Of a stretch of DNA of 6,046 bases, positions 1 through 4,967 are shown piece by piece. The translations under genes were made by a program, and so were the position numbers. The stretch is from assembly GCA_035263025.1 (NCBI GenBank), contig DATFRR010000318.1, positions 1 through 6,046 of the forward strand, in the 5' to 3' direction. The first letter of the stretch is position 1. The number at the start of each line of letters is the position of its first letter. The stretch is from DASQPR01 sp035263025 (GTDB lineage: Bacteria > Actinomycetota > Actinomycetes > Mycobacteriales > Micromonosporaceae). A model generated the notes under the pieces. It saw nothing but the letters and a program-made list of their open reading frames with translations, was not told the origin of the DNA and did not search any database.

Positions 1-1
1 G

Positions 2-76
2 GAGCTCAACAAGATCGTGGACCGATACGGCGGCTCGTCGACGCCACCCGGCACGCCGGTGCCGCTCTACGTGTGA
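2..76 (+). CDS. C-terminal end of an unrecognised protein (partial)
   Basis: The + strand is open from the left edge to a TGA at 74-76 and reads ELNKIVDRYGGSSTPPGTPVPLYV. The codons are mostly G/C-ending, like those of the clear genes nearby, and the tail ends in a Pro/Gly/Ser-rich stretch, which is common for a disordered C-terminus. Too little is present to name a family. It runs in the same direction as the VOC gene, 97 bp before that gene's ATG. It could be a chance open frame, because only 24 codons are visible. Confidence 0.5.
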   Translation, partial: ELNKIVDRYGGSSTPPGTPVPLYV

Positions 77-173
77 CGAGTGCTCTGCCGGCCCGGCGGT
101 CGGCGGATCGTCCGCGGAGATCGAGCAGGTTTCGAGAAGCGCCGCCGACCCAGGCGGACCTAGCGTGATTGAC

Positions 174-788
174 ATGACATCCATCGACTCGGTCACCCTC
201 GAAGTTCCCGATGCCACGGCCGCCAATCGCTTCTACAGCACAGCCTTCGGCCTCGAAGATCAGGTGCACGTACGGACCTCGGCGGCACCGACCGCGGGCT
301 TCCGTGGCTTCACGCTGTCACTGACCGCGTCGCAGCCGTCCACCGTCAAGAATCTGATCGACGCGGCCCTGGCCGCCGGTGCCACCACGCTGAAGCCGGC
401 GTCGAAGTCGTTCTGGGGCTACGGCGGCGTCGTACAGGCTCCGGACGGGACGATCTGGAAGGTCGCGACGTCGGCAAAGAAGGACACCGGGCTCGCTACC
501 CGCCAGTTCGACGAGATCGTCCTGTTGCTCGGCGTCGACGACGTGGCCGCGAGCAAGAAGTTCTACGTCGACCACGGTCTCGCGGTCGCGAAGAGCTTCG
601 GTCGCAAGTACGTCGAGTTTGCCGGCGGCTCGGGTTCGATCAAGTTCGCGTTGTACGGACGTCGGGCCCTCGCGAAGGACGCCGGAGTCCCGCCGGACGG
701 CAGCGGTTCCCACCGGATCGCGATCGCCAGCGACGCCCAGCCGTTCACCGACCCGGACGGGTTCGCCTGGGAGACCGCGTCCCGCTGA
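174..788 (+). CDS. Two-domain VOC (glyoxalase/bleomycin-resistance-like) family protein
   Basis: The 204-residue product has two tandem VOC (vicinal oxygen chelate) modules, about residues 3-100 and 112-204. Both begin with a strand followed by the family's helix motif, ATAANRFYSTAFGL (14-27) and VAASKKFYVDHGL (124-136). They end in PDGTIWKVA (90-98) and DPDGFAWE (193-200). VOC proteins are cytosolic and include metal-dependent lyases, dioxygenases and drug-binding proteins. The usual His/Glu metal ligands are mostly absent: neither first strand (SVTLEV, EIVLLLGV) has a His, and Lys96 stands where a Glu is usual. A catalytic metal site is therefore doubtful, and ligand binding or an unknown role fits better. 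The second module is also short, since little separates HRIAIASDA (180-188) from DPDG. A GTG at 165 would add three residues and is closer to a GGCGG stretch at 152-156. ATG 174 is preferred because it gives MTSIDSVTLEV, the usual beginning of this family. The substrate is unknown. Confidence 0.85.
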   Translation: MTSIDSVTLEVPDATAANRFYSTAFGLEDQVHVRTSAAPTAGFRGFTLSLTASQPSTVKNLIDAALAAGATTLKPASKSFWGYGGVVQAPDGTIWKVATSAKKDTGLATRQFDEIVLLLGVDDVAASKKFYVDHGLAVAKSFGRKYVEFAGGSGSIKFALYGRRALAKDAGVPPDGSGSHRIAIASDAQPFTDPDGFAWETASR

Positions 789-915
789 GCCGTGGACTTG
801 GCCGGTGCTGCCGCGAGGCACCCAGCAAGCCTGGCAATCGGCCGTGTGTCGGCGATCATGACCGGCCCTACGTGGCAGTCGGCGCTACGCTGAGCGATAT
901 CGCCCCGGTACACCC

Positions 916-921
916 GAGGAG
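916..921 (+). promoter_or_regulatory. Ribosome binding site that fixes the GTG start at 928
   Basis: GAGGAG lies six bases before GTG 928. It is the clearest Shine-Dalgarno sequence in the window and supports the GTG as the true start of the Bax inhibitor-1 gene. Confidence 0.75.
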
Positions 922-927
922 CTTGGC

Positions 928-1767
928 GTGAAGAGTTCTAACCCGGTGCTGACGAAGCTTGGCCCGAACGACGGGCGCCGATCCGGCAACTGGCCAGGTA
1001 CGAACCAGGACGCGGGCATCGCGTCCGGCTATGGATCCGGGTACGGCCCGTACGGCCAGCAGTCGATGATCAGTGCCCGGGATCCCGAGCGCTCCATGAC
1101 GCTCGATGACGTCGTCACCCGAACGCTCGGCCTGGTCGCGCTCGTGGTGATCGCGGCCGGCCTGTCGTGGGTGTTTGTCCGCAGCGGCCCGATCGTCACG
1201 CTGGCATGGATCGGCTCGACGATTGCCGGTCTCGTGCTGGTCTTCGTGATCTCGTTCCGGCGCATCACGAACCCGCCGCTGATCATGCTGTACGCCGCAC
1301 TCCAAGGCATCCTGCTCGGACTGGTGAGCCGAGCGTTCGAAGAGGTCTACCCGGGCATCGTCATCCAGGCCGTGGTCGGCACGCTCGCCGTCTTCCTAGG
1401 GATGGCAGCGGCTTACAAGTTCCGTGTGCTGCGCGCAACTCCCCGCTTCCGGCGCTGGGTGATCGGTGTCCTGATGGGTGTCGTGGGGCTCAGCTTGGTG
1501 AACTTGCTGCTGTCCGCCTTCGGTCACAATCTCGGGTTCGTCTACTACGGCCCGAACGAGCATGGCGGCGCGCTCGCGATCGTGTTCTCGCTGGTGGCGA
1601 TCGGCGTCGGTGCGCTGACCTTCATCCTCGACTTCGATCAGGTCGAGCAGGGCGTGCGCTATGGCCTGCCGGAACGTTTTGCCTGGTACTGCGCCTTCGG
1701 CCTGATCGTCGGGCTGATCTTCCTCTACTGGCAGATCCTGCGGCTCCTCGGGTACCTGCGCAATTGA
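928..1767 (+). CDS. Bax inhibitor-1/YccA family membrane protein (actinobacterial BaxI_1 type)
   Basis: The 279-residue product is an inner-membrane protein with about seven hydrophobic helices, near residues 66-83, 87-108, 115-133, 143-163, 176-197, 213-234 and 250-271. The family (BI-1/YccA/YetJ) includes pH-sensitive calcium-leak channels and proteins that interact with membrane proteases. The cytosolic N-terminus starts MKSSNPVL, typical of the actinobacterial branch, and contains a Gly/Tyr-rich stretch GYGSGYGPYG (34-43). The acidic motif LDFDQVE (234-240) at the end of helix six is a family hallmark. The last helix ends FLYWQILRLLGYLRN. There Gln269 occupies the place where an acidic residue is normally expected, so the paired-acid pH latch known from YetJ may be altered. 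The start is set by GAGGAG six bases upstream. The gene shares a strand and probably a transcript with the small gene 10 bp downstream. Family assignment is firm. Transport activity is inferred only from the family. Confidence 0.93.
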   Translation: MKSSNPVLTKLGPNDGRRSGNWPGTNQDAGIASGYGSGYGPYGQQSMISARDPERSMTLDDVVTRTLGLVALVVIAAGLSWVFVRSGPIVTLAWIGSTIAGLVLVFVISFRRITNPPLIMLYAALQGILLGLVSRAFEEVYPGIVIQAVVGTLAVFLGMAAAYKFRVLRATPRFRRWVIGVLMGVVGLSLVNLLLSAFGHNLGFVYYGPNEHGGALAIVFSLVAIGVGALTFILDFDQVEQGVRYGLPERFAWYCAFGLIVGLIFLYWQILRLLGYLRN

Positions 1768-1777
1768 CCGGCCAACG

Positions 1778-2182
1778 GTGACCAGGTCCGCCGCGGCGAA
1801 CGGGCCTGGCATCCCGGCTGGCCGCGACCATCCAGGAGCGGCCGGCGCGCAAGCGGCGTTGGCTGACCAATTGCGACGCGCGATCGACCGGCTCATTGGC
1901 CGCGTCCGGCACTGGACCCCGAATCGCTGGGCACGAATGGTGCCGGACGGCACAATGACGCGCGCGGCGCGGGTACACCTTCTCGCCCAACGACTGGCCG
2001 ACGCGGCTGCTGCCGCCGAGGGTGCGCCGGCGCGCCGGGTGCCGCGCCTCGAGAACGACCTCGCATTGCCTGACCAGGTTCGCGTGCTCGCCGGCGACCT
2101 GCTGGCCGTCGGCGACCTGCGGCCCGCCGTGCTTGCGTCAATGCTTTCGGAGGTACGGGCAACCGCCGCCGCTCTCGGCTGA
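1778..2182 (+). CDS. Conserved-looking small protein of unknown function, 134 aa
   Basis: This soluble 134-residue protein is rich in Ala, Arg and Leu and looks mostly helical. It has no signal peptide or membrane segment. Its core reads like a compact helical bundle: a helix at about 27-44, the motif RHWTPNRWARMV (44-55), a helix with VHLLAQRLAD (66-75), then RVPRLENDLALPDQ (86-99) and two C-terminal helices. The pattern of a Trp-rich motif followed by NDLALPDQ resembles small unnamed actinobacterial proteins, but I cannot assign a named family. The first 25 residues are Gly/Pro-rich and may be disordered. The GTG start at 1778 lies 10 bp after the Bax inhibitor-1 stop and has no clear ribosome binding site, which fits translational coupling. 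A TTG at 1859 is a possible later start. Its position suggests a shared role with the membrane protein upstream, but nothing proves this. Confidence 0.72.
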   Translation: MTRSAAANGPGIPAGRDHPGAAGAQAALADQLRRAIDRLIGRVRHWTPNRWARMVPDGTMTRAARVHLLAQRLADAAAAAEGAPARRVPRLENDLALPDQVRVLAGDLLAVGDLRPAVLASMLSEVRATAAALG

Positions 2183-2207
2183 ACTGTCAACATCCATGCA
2201 TGCGTGG

Positions 2208-2224
2208 CGGGGGCCGTGCCTCCG
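2208..2224 (+). terminator. Possible terminator hairpin after the Bax inhibitor-1 operon
   Basis: CGGGGGC-CGT-GCCTCCG forms a 7-bp stem with one G-U pair and a 3-base loop, starting 26 bases after the TGA at 2180-2182. It is followed by TTGATCTT, which is only partly T-rich. Orientation and placement suit termination of the + strand operon. The weak T tract keeps confidence moderate. Confidence 0.45.
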
Positions 2225-2268
2225 TTGATCTTGGAGCTGCGCCTACGGTTTGGCACCGGTTGGTGTGG

Positions 2269-2314
2269 CCGGCAGGCCGACGGACATTTTCCAGGTGTCC
2301 GACCGGCCTGCCGG
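2269..2314. terminator. Long stem-loop between convergent genes
   Basis: The left arm CCGGCAGGCCG (2269-2279) pairs perfectly with CGGCCTGCCGG (2304-2314). After a small internal loop, CGGACA (2281-2286) pairs with TGTCCG (2296-2301), leaving a 9-base loop TTTTCCAGG. That gives 17 base pairs, strong enough to act on either strand. No T run follows on either side, as is common for actinobacterial hairpin terminators. It lies 86 bases past the + operon stop and 82 bases past the MFS stop, so a bidirectional terminator is the simplest reading. Confidence 0.6.
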
Positions 2315-2322
2315 TCCAAAGA

Positions 2323-2355
2323 GCCAGGTAGCGGACTTGTGATCTGCTGCCTGGC
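2323..2355. repeat. Stem-loop between the two larger hairpins
   Basis: GCCAGGTAGC (2323-2332) pairs with GCTGCCTGGC (2346-2355) over 10 bp including one G-U pair, leaving a 13-base loop. It begins eight bases after the preceding stem and ends five bases before the next. The right arm could alternatively pair with GGCAG of the following hairpin, so the two may be mutually exclusive. Function is unknown; it may be part of a composite terminator. Confidence 0.5.
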
Positions 2356-2360
2356 GGCGA

Positions 2361-2390
2361 CCGGCAGGCTGGGTGCACGCAGCCTGCCGG
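2361..2390 (-). terminator. Likely terminator hairpin of the MFS gene
   Basis: CCGGCAGGCTG (2361-2371) and CAGCCTGCCGG (2380-2390) form a perfect 11-bp stem with an 8-base loop. On the - strand the stem starts six bases after the MFS stop codon (2397-2399), the usual place for an intrinsic terminator. No T run follows. The outer eight bases of the stem are identical to those of the hairpin at 2269-2314. Confidence 0.62.
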
Positions 2391-2396
2391 CCCCGT

Positions 2397-3773
2397 CTAT
2401 GTAGCCACCGCAAGTGGCTTTGTGGCCGCGGTATCCGTGTCGTCGGTGACGAACAGTGCTGGGCGCAACAACGCCACGACCGCCACCACGACACCGGCAC
2501 GCAGGCCGGCGGCGAACAGCCACGGCGCGCGGAGACCGAACGCCGTCGCGATCACGCCGCCGATCGCGGCCCCGATCGGCAGAGAACCCCATCCTGCCAA
2601 CCGGTACACACTATTGACGCGCCCCCGGATGCGATCCGGAATGATTCGTTGCCGCATTGATACGGTCGCGACGTTCCAGACCGTGGCCGAGAAGGCGCTG
2701 GCCGCCATACAGGCGACCATGACGTACGCGTCCCGGGCCAGCAGCCCCACCACGGCGGCACTGGCGGCGCCCACGGCGGCACCGAGAATGATCGAGCGGC
2801 GCGTGCCGAGCAGCGCCACGATCCGTCGGCTCCCGAGCCCGCCGGCCACCCCGCCGATGGCACTGGCCGCGAGGAGTACCCCGAACCCGCGCGTACCCAC
2901 GTGCAGCTGCTGGGTCGCAAACAGGACAAACGTCGAGTACGCCAGCTGGCCGGCCATGTTCGTCACGGCTAGCAAGATCGCAAGGGTACGCAGCAACCGG
3001 TGCGCGAGCAGCCAGTGCAGCCCTTCGACGATGTCGTGTCGCATGGGCCGGCGCGGCGCCGGCCGGGCAGCGGACGGCGGCCCGGCGCTGGCTAACGGGC
3101 CGGCCGATCCGGCCGATCCGGCCGCGCTGGCCGATCCGACCGCGCTGGCCGCGGTGGCCAACCCGGCCGCCGTGGCGGGCGCGAGACGGATCCTGGCGAT
3201 CAACAACGCCGAGACCGCGAACGACAACGCGTCGAGCCAGAACGGTAGTGAACGCGTGGCCGGCAGTGCGGCCGCGAACAGCAGGCTGCCGAGCGGCGGG
3301 CCGATGAACTGCTGGGTGACGGTCTCGGTGGCGTACTGCCGGCCGTTCGCCGCCTCGAGATGCTCGGAGGCGACCACGGTCGGCAGCATCGACTGCGCGG
3401 CGTTGGAGAACACCGTTTCGGCCGCCCCGAGCGCAAACGAGGTCGCGTAGAGCATCCAGATGCGACCGCCCGGAATGATCGCCACCACGGCCGCAAGCGA
3501 GACCGCGGTCGCCTGCACCGCTTGCGCGATCGACATGAGCCGGCGTCGGTCGTACCGGTCGGCCAGCACGCCGGCGTGAAGGCTGCAGAGCAACCATGGC
3601 AGGCTCGCGGCGGTGGCTACCCCGGCGACCTGCGCGGGGCTGCGAGTGAAATAGATCGCCAGGAGTGGAATGGCGGCGGCATATGCGCCGTCACCGAGCG
3701 ATGAAATCGCATCGGCCGCCCACAGCCGCCGCCAATTCCCCCCGAGACCCACGAACCTTGAGCCTGCGTCCAC
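2397..3773 (-). CDS. Major facilitator superfamily efflux protein (MFS_3/EntS-like)
   Basis: The 458-residue product is an inner-membrane transporter of the proton-driven MFS drug/siderophore exporter type. About twelve hydrophobic helices lie in two halves, residues about 18-196 and 250-438. Motif A, GVLADRYDRRRL (68-79), sits between helices 2 and 3. A typical MFS_3 feature, PDRIRGRVNSVYR (379-391), lies in the second half. The central cytoplasmic loop (about 198-246) is lengthened by an Ala/Gly/Ser repeat and then a basic Pro-rich stretch. The tail after residue 442 is short and soluble. GTG 3771-3773 is the longest start. A second GTG (3750-3752) gives MGLGGNWRRLW and has AAGG close upstream, so the true start could be seven residues later. 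The gene is divergent from the DUF5937/ArsR regulator, with 38 bp and an inverted repeat between them, so repression by that regulator is likely. The exported substrate cannot be told from sequence. Confidence 0.92.
   Translation of the reverse strand: MDAGSRFVGLGGNWRRLWAADAISSLGDGAYAAAIPLLAIYFTRSPAQVAGVATAASLPWLLCSLHAGVLADRYDRRRLMSIAQAVQATAVSLAAVVAIIPGGRIWMLYATSFALGAAETVFSNAAQSMLPTVVASEHLEAANGRQYATETVTQQFIGPPLGSLLFAAALPATRSLPFWLDALSFAVSALLIARIRLAPATAAGLATAASAVGSASAAGSAGSAGPLASAGPPSAARPAPRRPMRHDIVEGLHWLLAHRLLRTLAILLAVTNMAGQLAYSTFVLFATQQLHVGTRGFGVLLAASAIGGVAGGLGSRRIVALLGTRRSIILGAAVGAASAAVVGLLARDAYVMVACMAASAFSATVWNVATVSMRQRIIPDRIRGRVNSVYRLAGWGSLPIGAAIGGVIATAFGLRAPWLFAAGLRAGVVVAVVALLRPALFVTDDTDTAATKPLAVAT
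3102..3173 (-). repeat. 9-bp tandem repeat inside the MFS central loop
   Basis: Eight consecutive 9-bp units are visible on the + strand: GGCCGATCC twice, GGCCGCGCT, GGCCGATCC, GACCGCGCT, GGCCGCGGT, GGCCAACCC and GGCCGCCGT. The first five are near-copies and the last three have diverged. On the coding strand each unit encodes a three-residue block such as GSA, SAA or TAA (residues 201-224). Because the unit is a multiple of three, copy changes would lengthen or shorten the loop without a frameshift. Confidence 0.8.
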
Positions 3774-3792
3774 GCTTGAGATTTGCCTACCA

Positions 3793-3808
3793 TTTAGCGC
3801 ACGCTAAA
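3793..3808. promoter_or_regulatory. Inverted-repeat operator in the divergent MFS/regulator promoter
   Basis: TTTAGCG-CA-CGCTAAA is a perfect 7-bp inverted repeat around a 2-bp centre, AT-rich at its ends within GC-rich DNA. It ends three bases before the regulator ATG (3812) and lies 19 bases upstream of the MFS GTG. Its size and symmetry suit a dimeric winged-helix protein of the ArsR type. TAnnnT hexamers that could serve as -10 boxes overlap or flank it: TACCAT at 3788-3793 for the regulator, and TAGCGT on the - strand across 3791-3796 or nearby for the MFS gene. A bound protein could therefore block both promoters. Binding by the adjacent regulator is inferred, not shown. Confidence 0.72.
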
Positions 3809-3811
3809 CGT

Positions 3812-4804
3812 ATGACGATCCGGATCCAGCTCAGCGGCACCGATATGGCGCGGGTCCGCTTCGGGTTCTCGGCCGTCTCGGAGACCGTCCGGGCGTTGCG
3901 CGTGGTTGCCGATCCCGGCATGGAGCCGATCCACCTGCCATGGGTACGGTGGGCCACACCGCGGGTACCCGATCATCCCGATGTCGCGCTGCTGCGTCGA
4001 TTGCTGAGTGGACGCGCTGTGCCCCTCGCACTCCTGCCGACACCGGATACGCGGTTGCCGGATCTGCGGCACGAGTTGCGCCGCGTACGGCAGGCCAGCC
4101 CCGCCCGGGCCATCCAGAGCCTCGACTCGATCTTCGGTCGACGTAAGTGGCTCGACGAGTTCTACGACGACCCGCCGGCCGTGCTCGCCCGGCTGGCTGG
4201 CGCCATCGAGCACTGCTTCGAGGCGATCATCGCGCCGCACTGGCCCCGGATGCGGGCGGTGCTCGAGGCCGACATCGACTTTCGGGCACGCCGATTGGCC
4301 GCGGCCGGTGTCGAGCGTGTGATTCGGGAGCTTCATCCCGACGTGCGCTGGACGGACGGCGAGGTGCACCTGTGGCCGCGACGTCCGGACAAGCATCTGG
4401 ACGGCGTGGTCGAGACCACCGGCGCCGGACTCGTACTTTGCCCGATGGTGTTTGGCTGGCCGGCGCCGAACGCGTCGCTGCGACCGACCGGCCCGGCGTG
4501 CATCCGCTACCCGGCGCGCGGCATCGGCACGCTCTGGGAGCTGCCGGTGGAGCGGCCCGGTGCGGCACTGTGCGACCTGCTGGGCACGACGCGGGCCGGC
4601 ATTCTCGTCGCGCTCGCCGATCCGGCGGACACGCCGACGCTTGCGCGGCGCCTCGAGGTCACGCCAAGCGCGATCTCGCAACATCTGCGCGTGCTCCGAG
4701 ATGCCGGTCTAGTGCGTACGGCACGGGACGGGCGTAGCGCACTGCACCTCCGTACCGCCCGGGCGGACATGCTGCTGAACACCGGCGCGACCCGTGTCAA
4801 CTAG
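3812..4804 (+). CDS. DUF5937-type transcriptional regulator with C-terminal ArsR winged helix
   Basis: This 330-residue cytosolic DNA-binding protein has its reader domain at the C-terminus. Residues about 252-320 form an ArsR-like winged helix, with LARRLEVTPSAISQHLRVLR (277-296) as the helix-turn-helix and DGRSALHL (306-313) as the wing. The approximately 245-residue N-terminal part resembles the DUF5937 domain of actinobacterial ArsR-like regulators and starts MTIRIQLSGTDMARVRF. It is presumably the ligand-sensing or dimerising part. No ArsR metal-binding Cys pair is seen (only Cys254 lies near the winged helix), so an organic ligand is more likely than a metal. The reading frame stays open upstream to 3665, but ATG 3812 is chosen. 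The upstream part overlaps the divergent MFS gene and operator, and the family begins at this Met. There is no Shine-Dalgarno sequence, because the operator occupies that place. Likely role: autoregulated repressor of the divergent exporter. Confidence 0.87.
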   Translation: MTIRIQLSGTDMARVRFGFSAVSETVRALRVVADPGMEPIHLPWVRWATPRVPDHPDVALLRRLLSGRAVPLALLPTPDTRLPDLRHELRRVRQASPARAIQSLDSIFGRRKWLDEFYDDPPAVLARLAGAIEHCFEAIIAPHWPRMRAVLEADIDFRARRLAAAGVERVIRELHPDVRWTDGEVHLWPRRPDKHLDGVVETTGAGLVLCPMVFGWPAPNASLRPTGPACIRYPARGIGTLWELPVERPGAALCDLLGTTRAGILVALADPADTPTLARRLEVTPSAISQHLRVLRDAGLVRTARDGRSALHLRTARADMLLNTGATRVN

Positions 4805-4931
4805 AGCGACCCTGTGCCACCGGATCCAACGGCGATTCGCCTGCCGCTCGGCTGTCTAGGGCTGCGGTCGCCAACCTGTTTCGGAACGGCGATCCTATGT
4901 GGACAGCGCGAGGATTGCTGTTTTGCAAGGG

Positions 4932-4961
4932 TTGTGAGGCGAGTAATTAGTACACTAGTAT
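4932..4961 (+). promoter_or_regulatory. Candidate promoter for leaderless transcription of the DUF222 gene
   Basis: TTGTGA (4932-4937) and TAGTAT (4956-4961) are separated by 18 bp and resemble -35 and -10 boxes of the housekeeping sigma factor. The GTG start at 4968 lies seven bases after the -10 box, where transcription should begin, and no ribosome binding site is visible. The stretch 4941-4967 is markedly AT-richer than its surroundings. An overlapping box, TACACT (4951-4956), and the small inverted repeat TAGT-AC-ACTA (4948-4957) are also present. The rest of the 4805-4967 gap shows no gene and no strong terminator hairpin. Confidence 0.5.
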
Positions 4962-4967
4962 CAATGT

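Noticed and set aside
103..115. GCGGA-TCG-TCCGC hairpin after the first partial gene, as a terminator
   Set aside because: The stem is only 5 bp with no T run. Stems of this size are expected by chance in such GC-rich DNA.
837..856. Bulged hairpin ATCGGCCG-TGTGT-CGGCGAT between the VOC and BaxI genes, as a terminator
   Set aside because: It is seven base pairs with a bulge and no T run, too weak to call. A TACGCT hexamer at 886-891 could be a -10 box for the BaxI gene but has no matching -35 box.
1396..2592. A 398-codon open frame on the - strand crossing the BaxI gene, the small gene and the hairpin region
   Set aside because: It runs across three unrelated features, including a structured intergenic gap and the end of the MFS gene, and its product is Arg/Pro-rich with no recognisable fold.
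2422..3450. A 342-codon open frame on the + strand opposite the MFS gene
   Set aside because: It is an antisense shadow of the GC-rich MFS gene. Its product is low-complexity Ala/Arg/Thr/Pro without domain features, while the - strand product has clear MFS motifs.
3665..3811. A 49-codon N-terminal extension of the DUF5937/ArsR regulator
   Set aside because: It would overlap the divergent MFS coding region and include the operator. The residues are Arg/His/Pro-rich and unlike the family, and the family start MTIRIQLSG coincides with ATG 3812.
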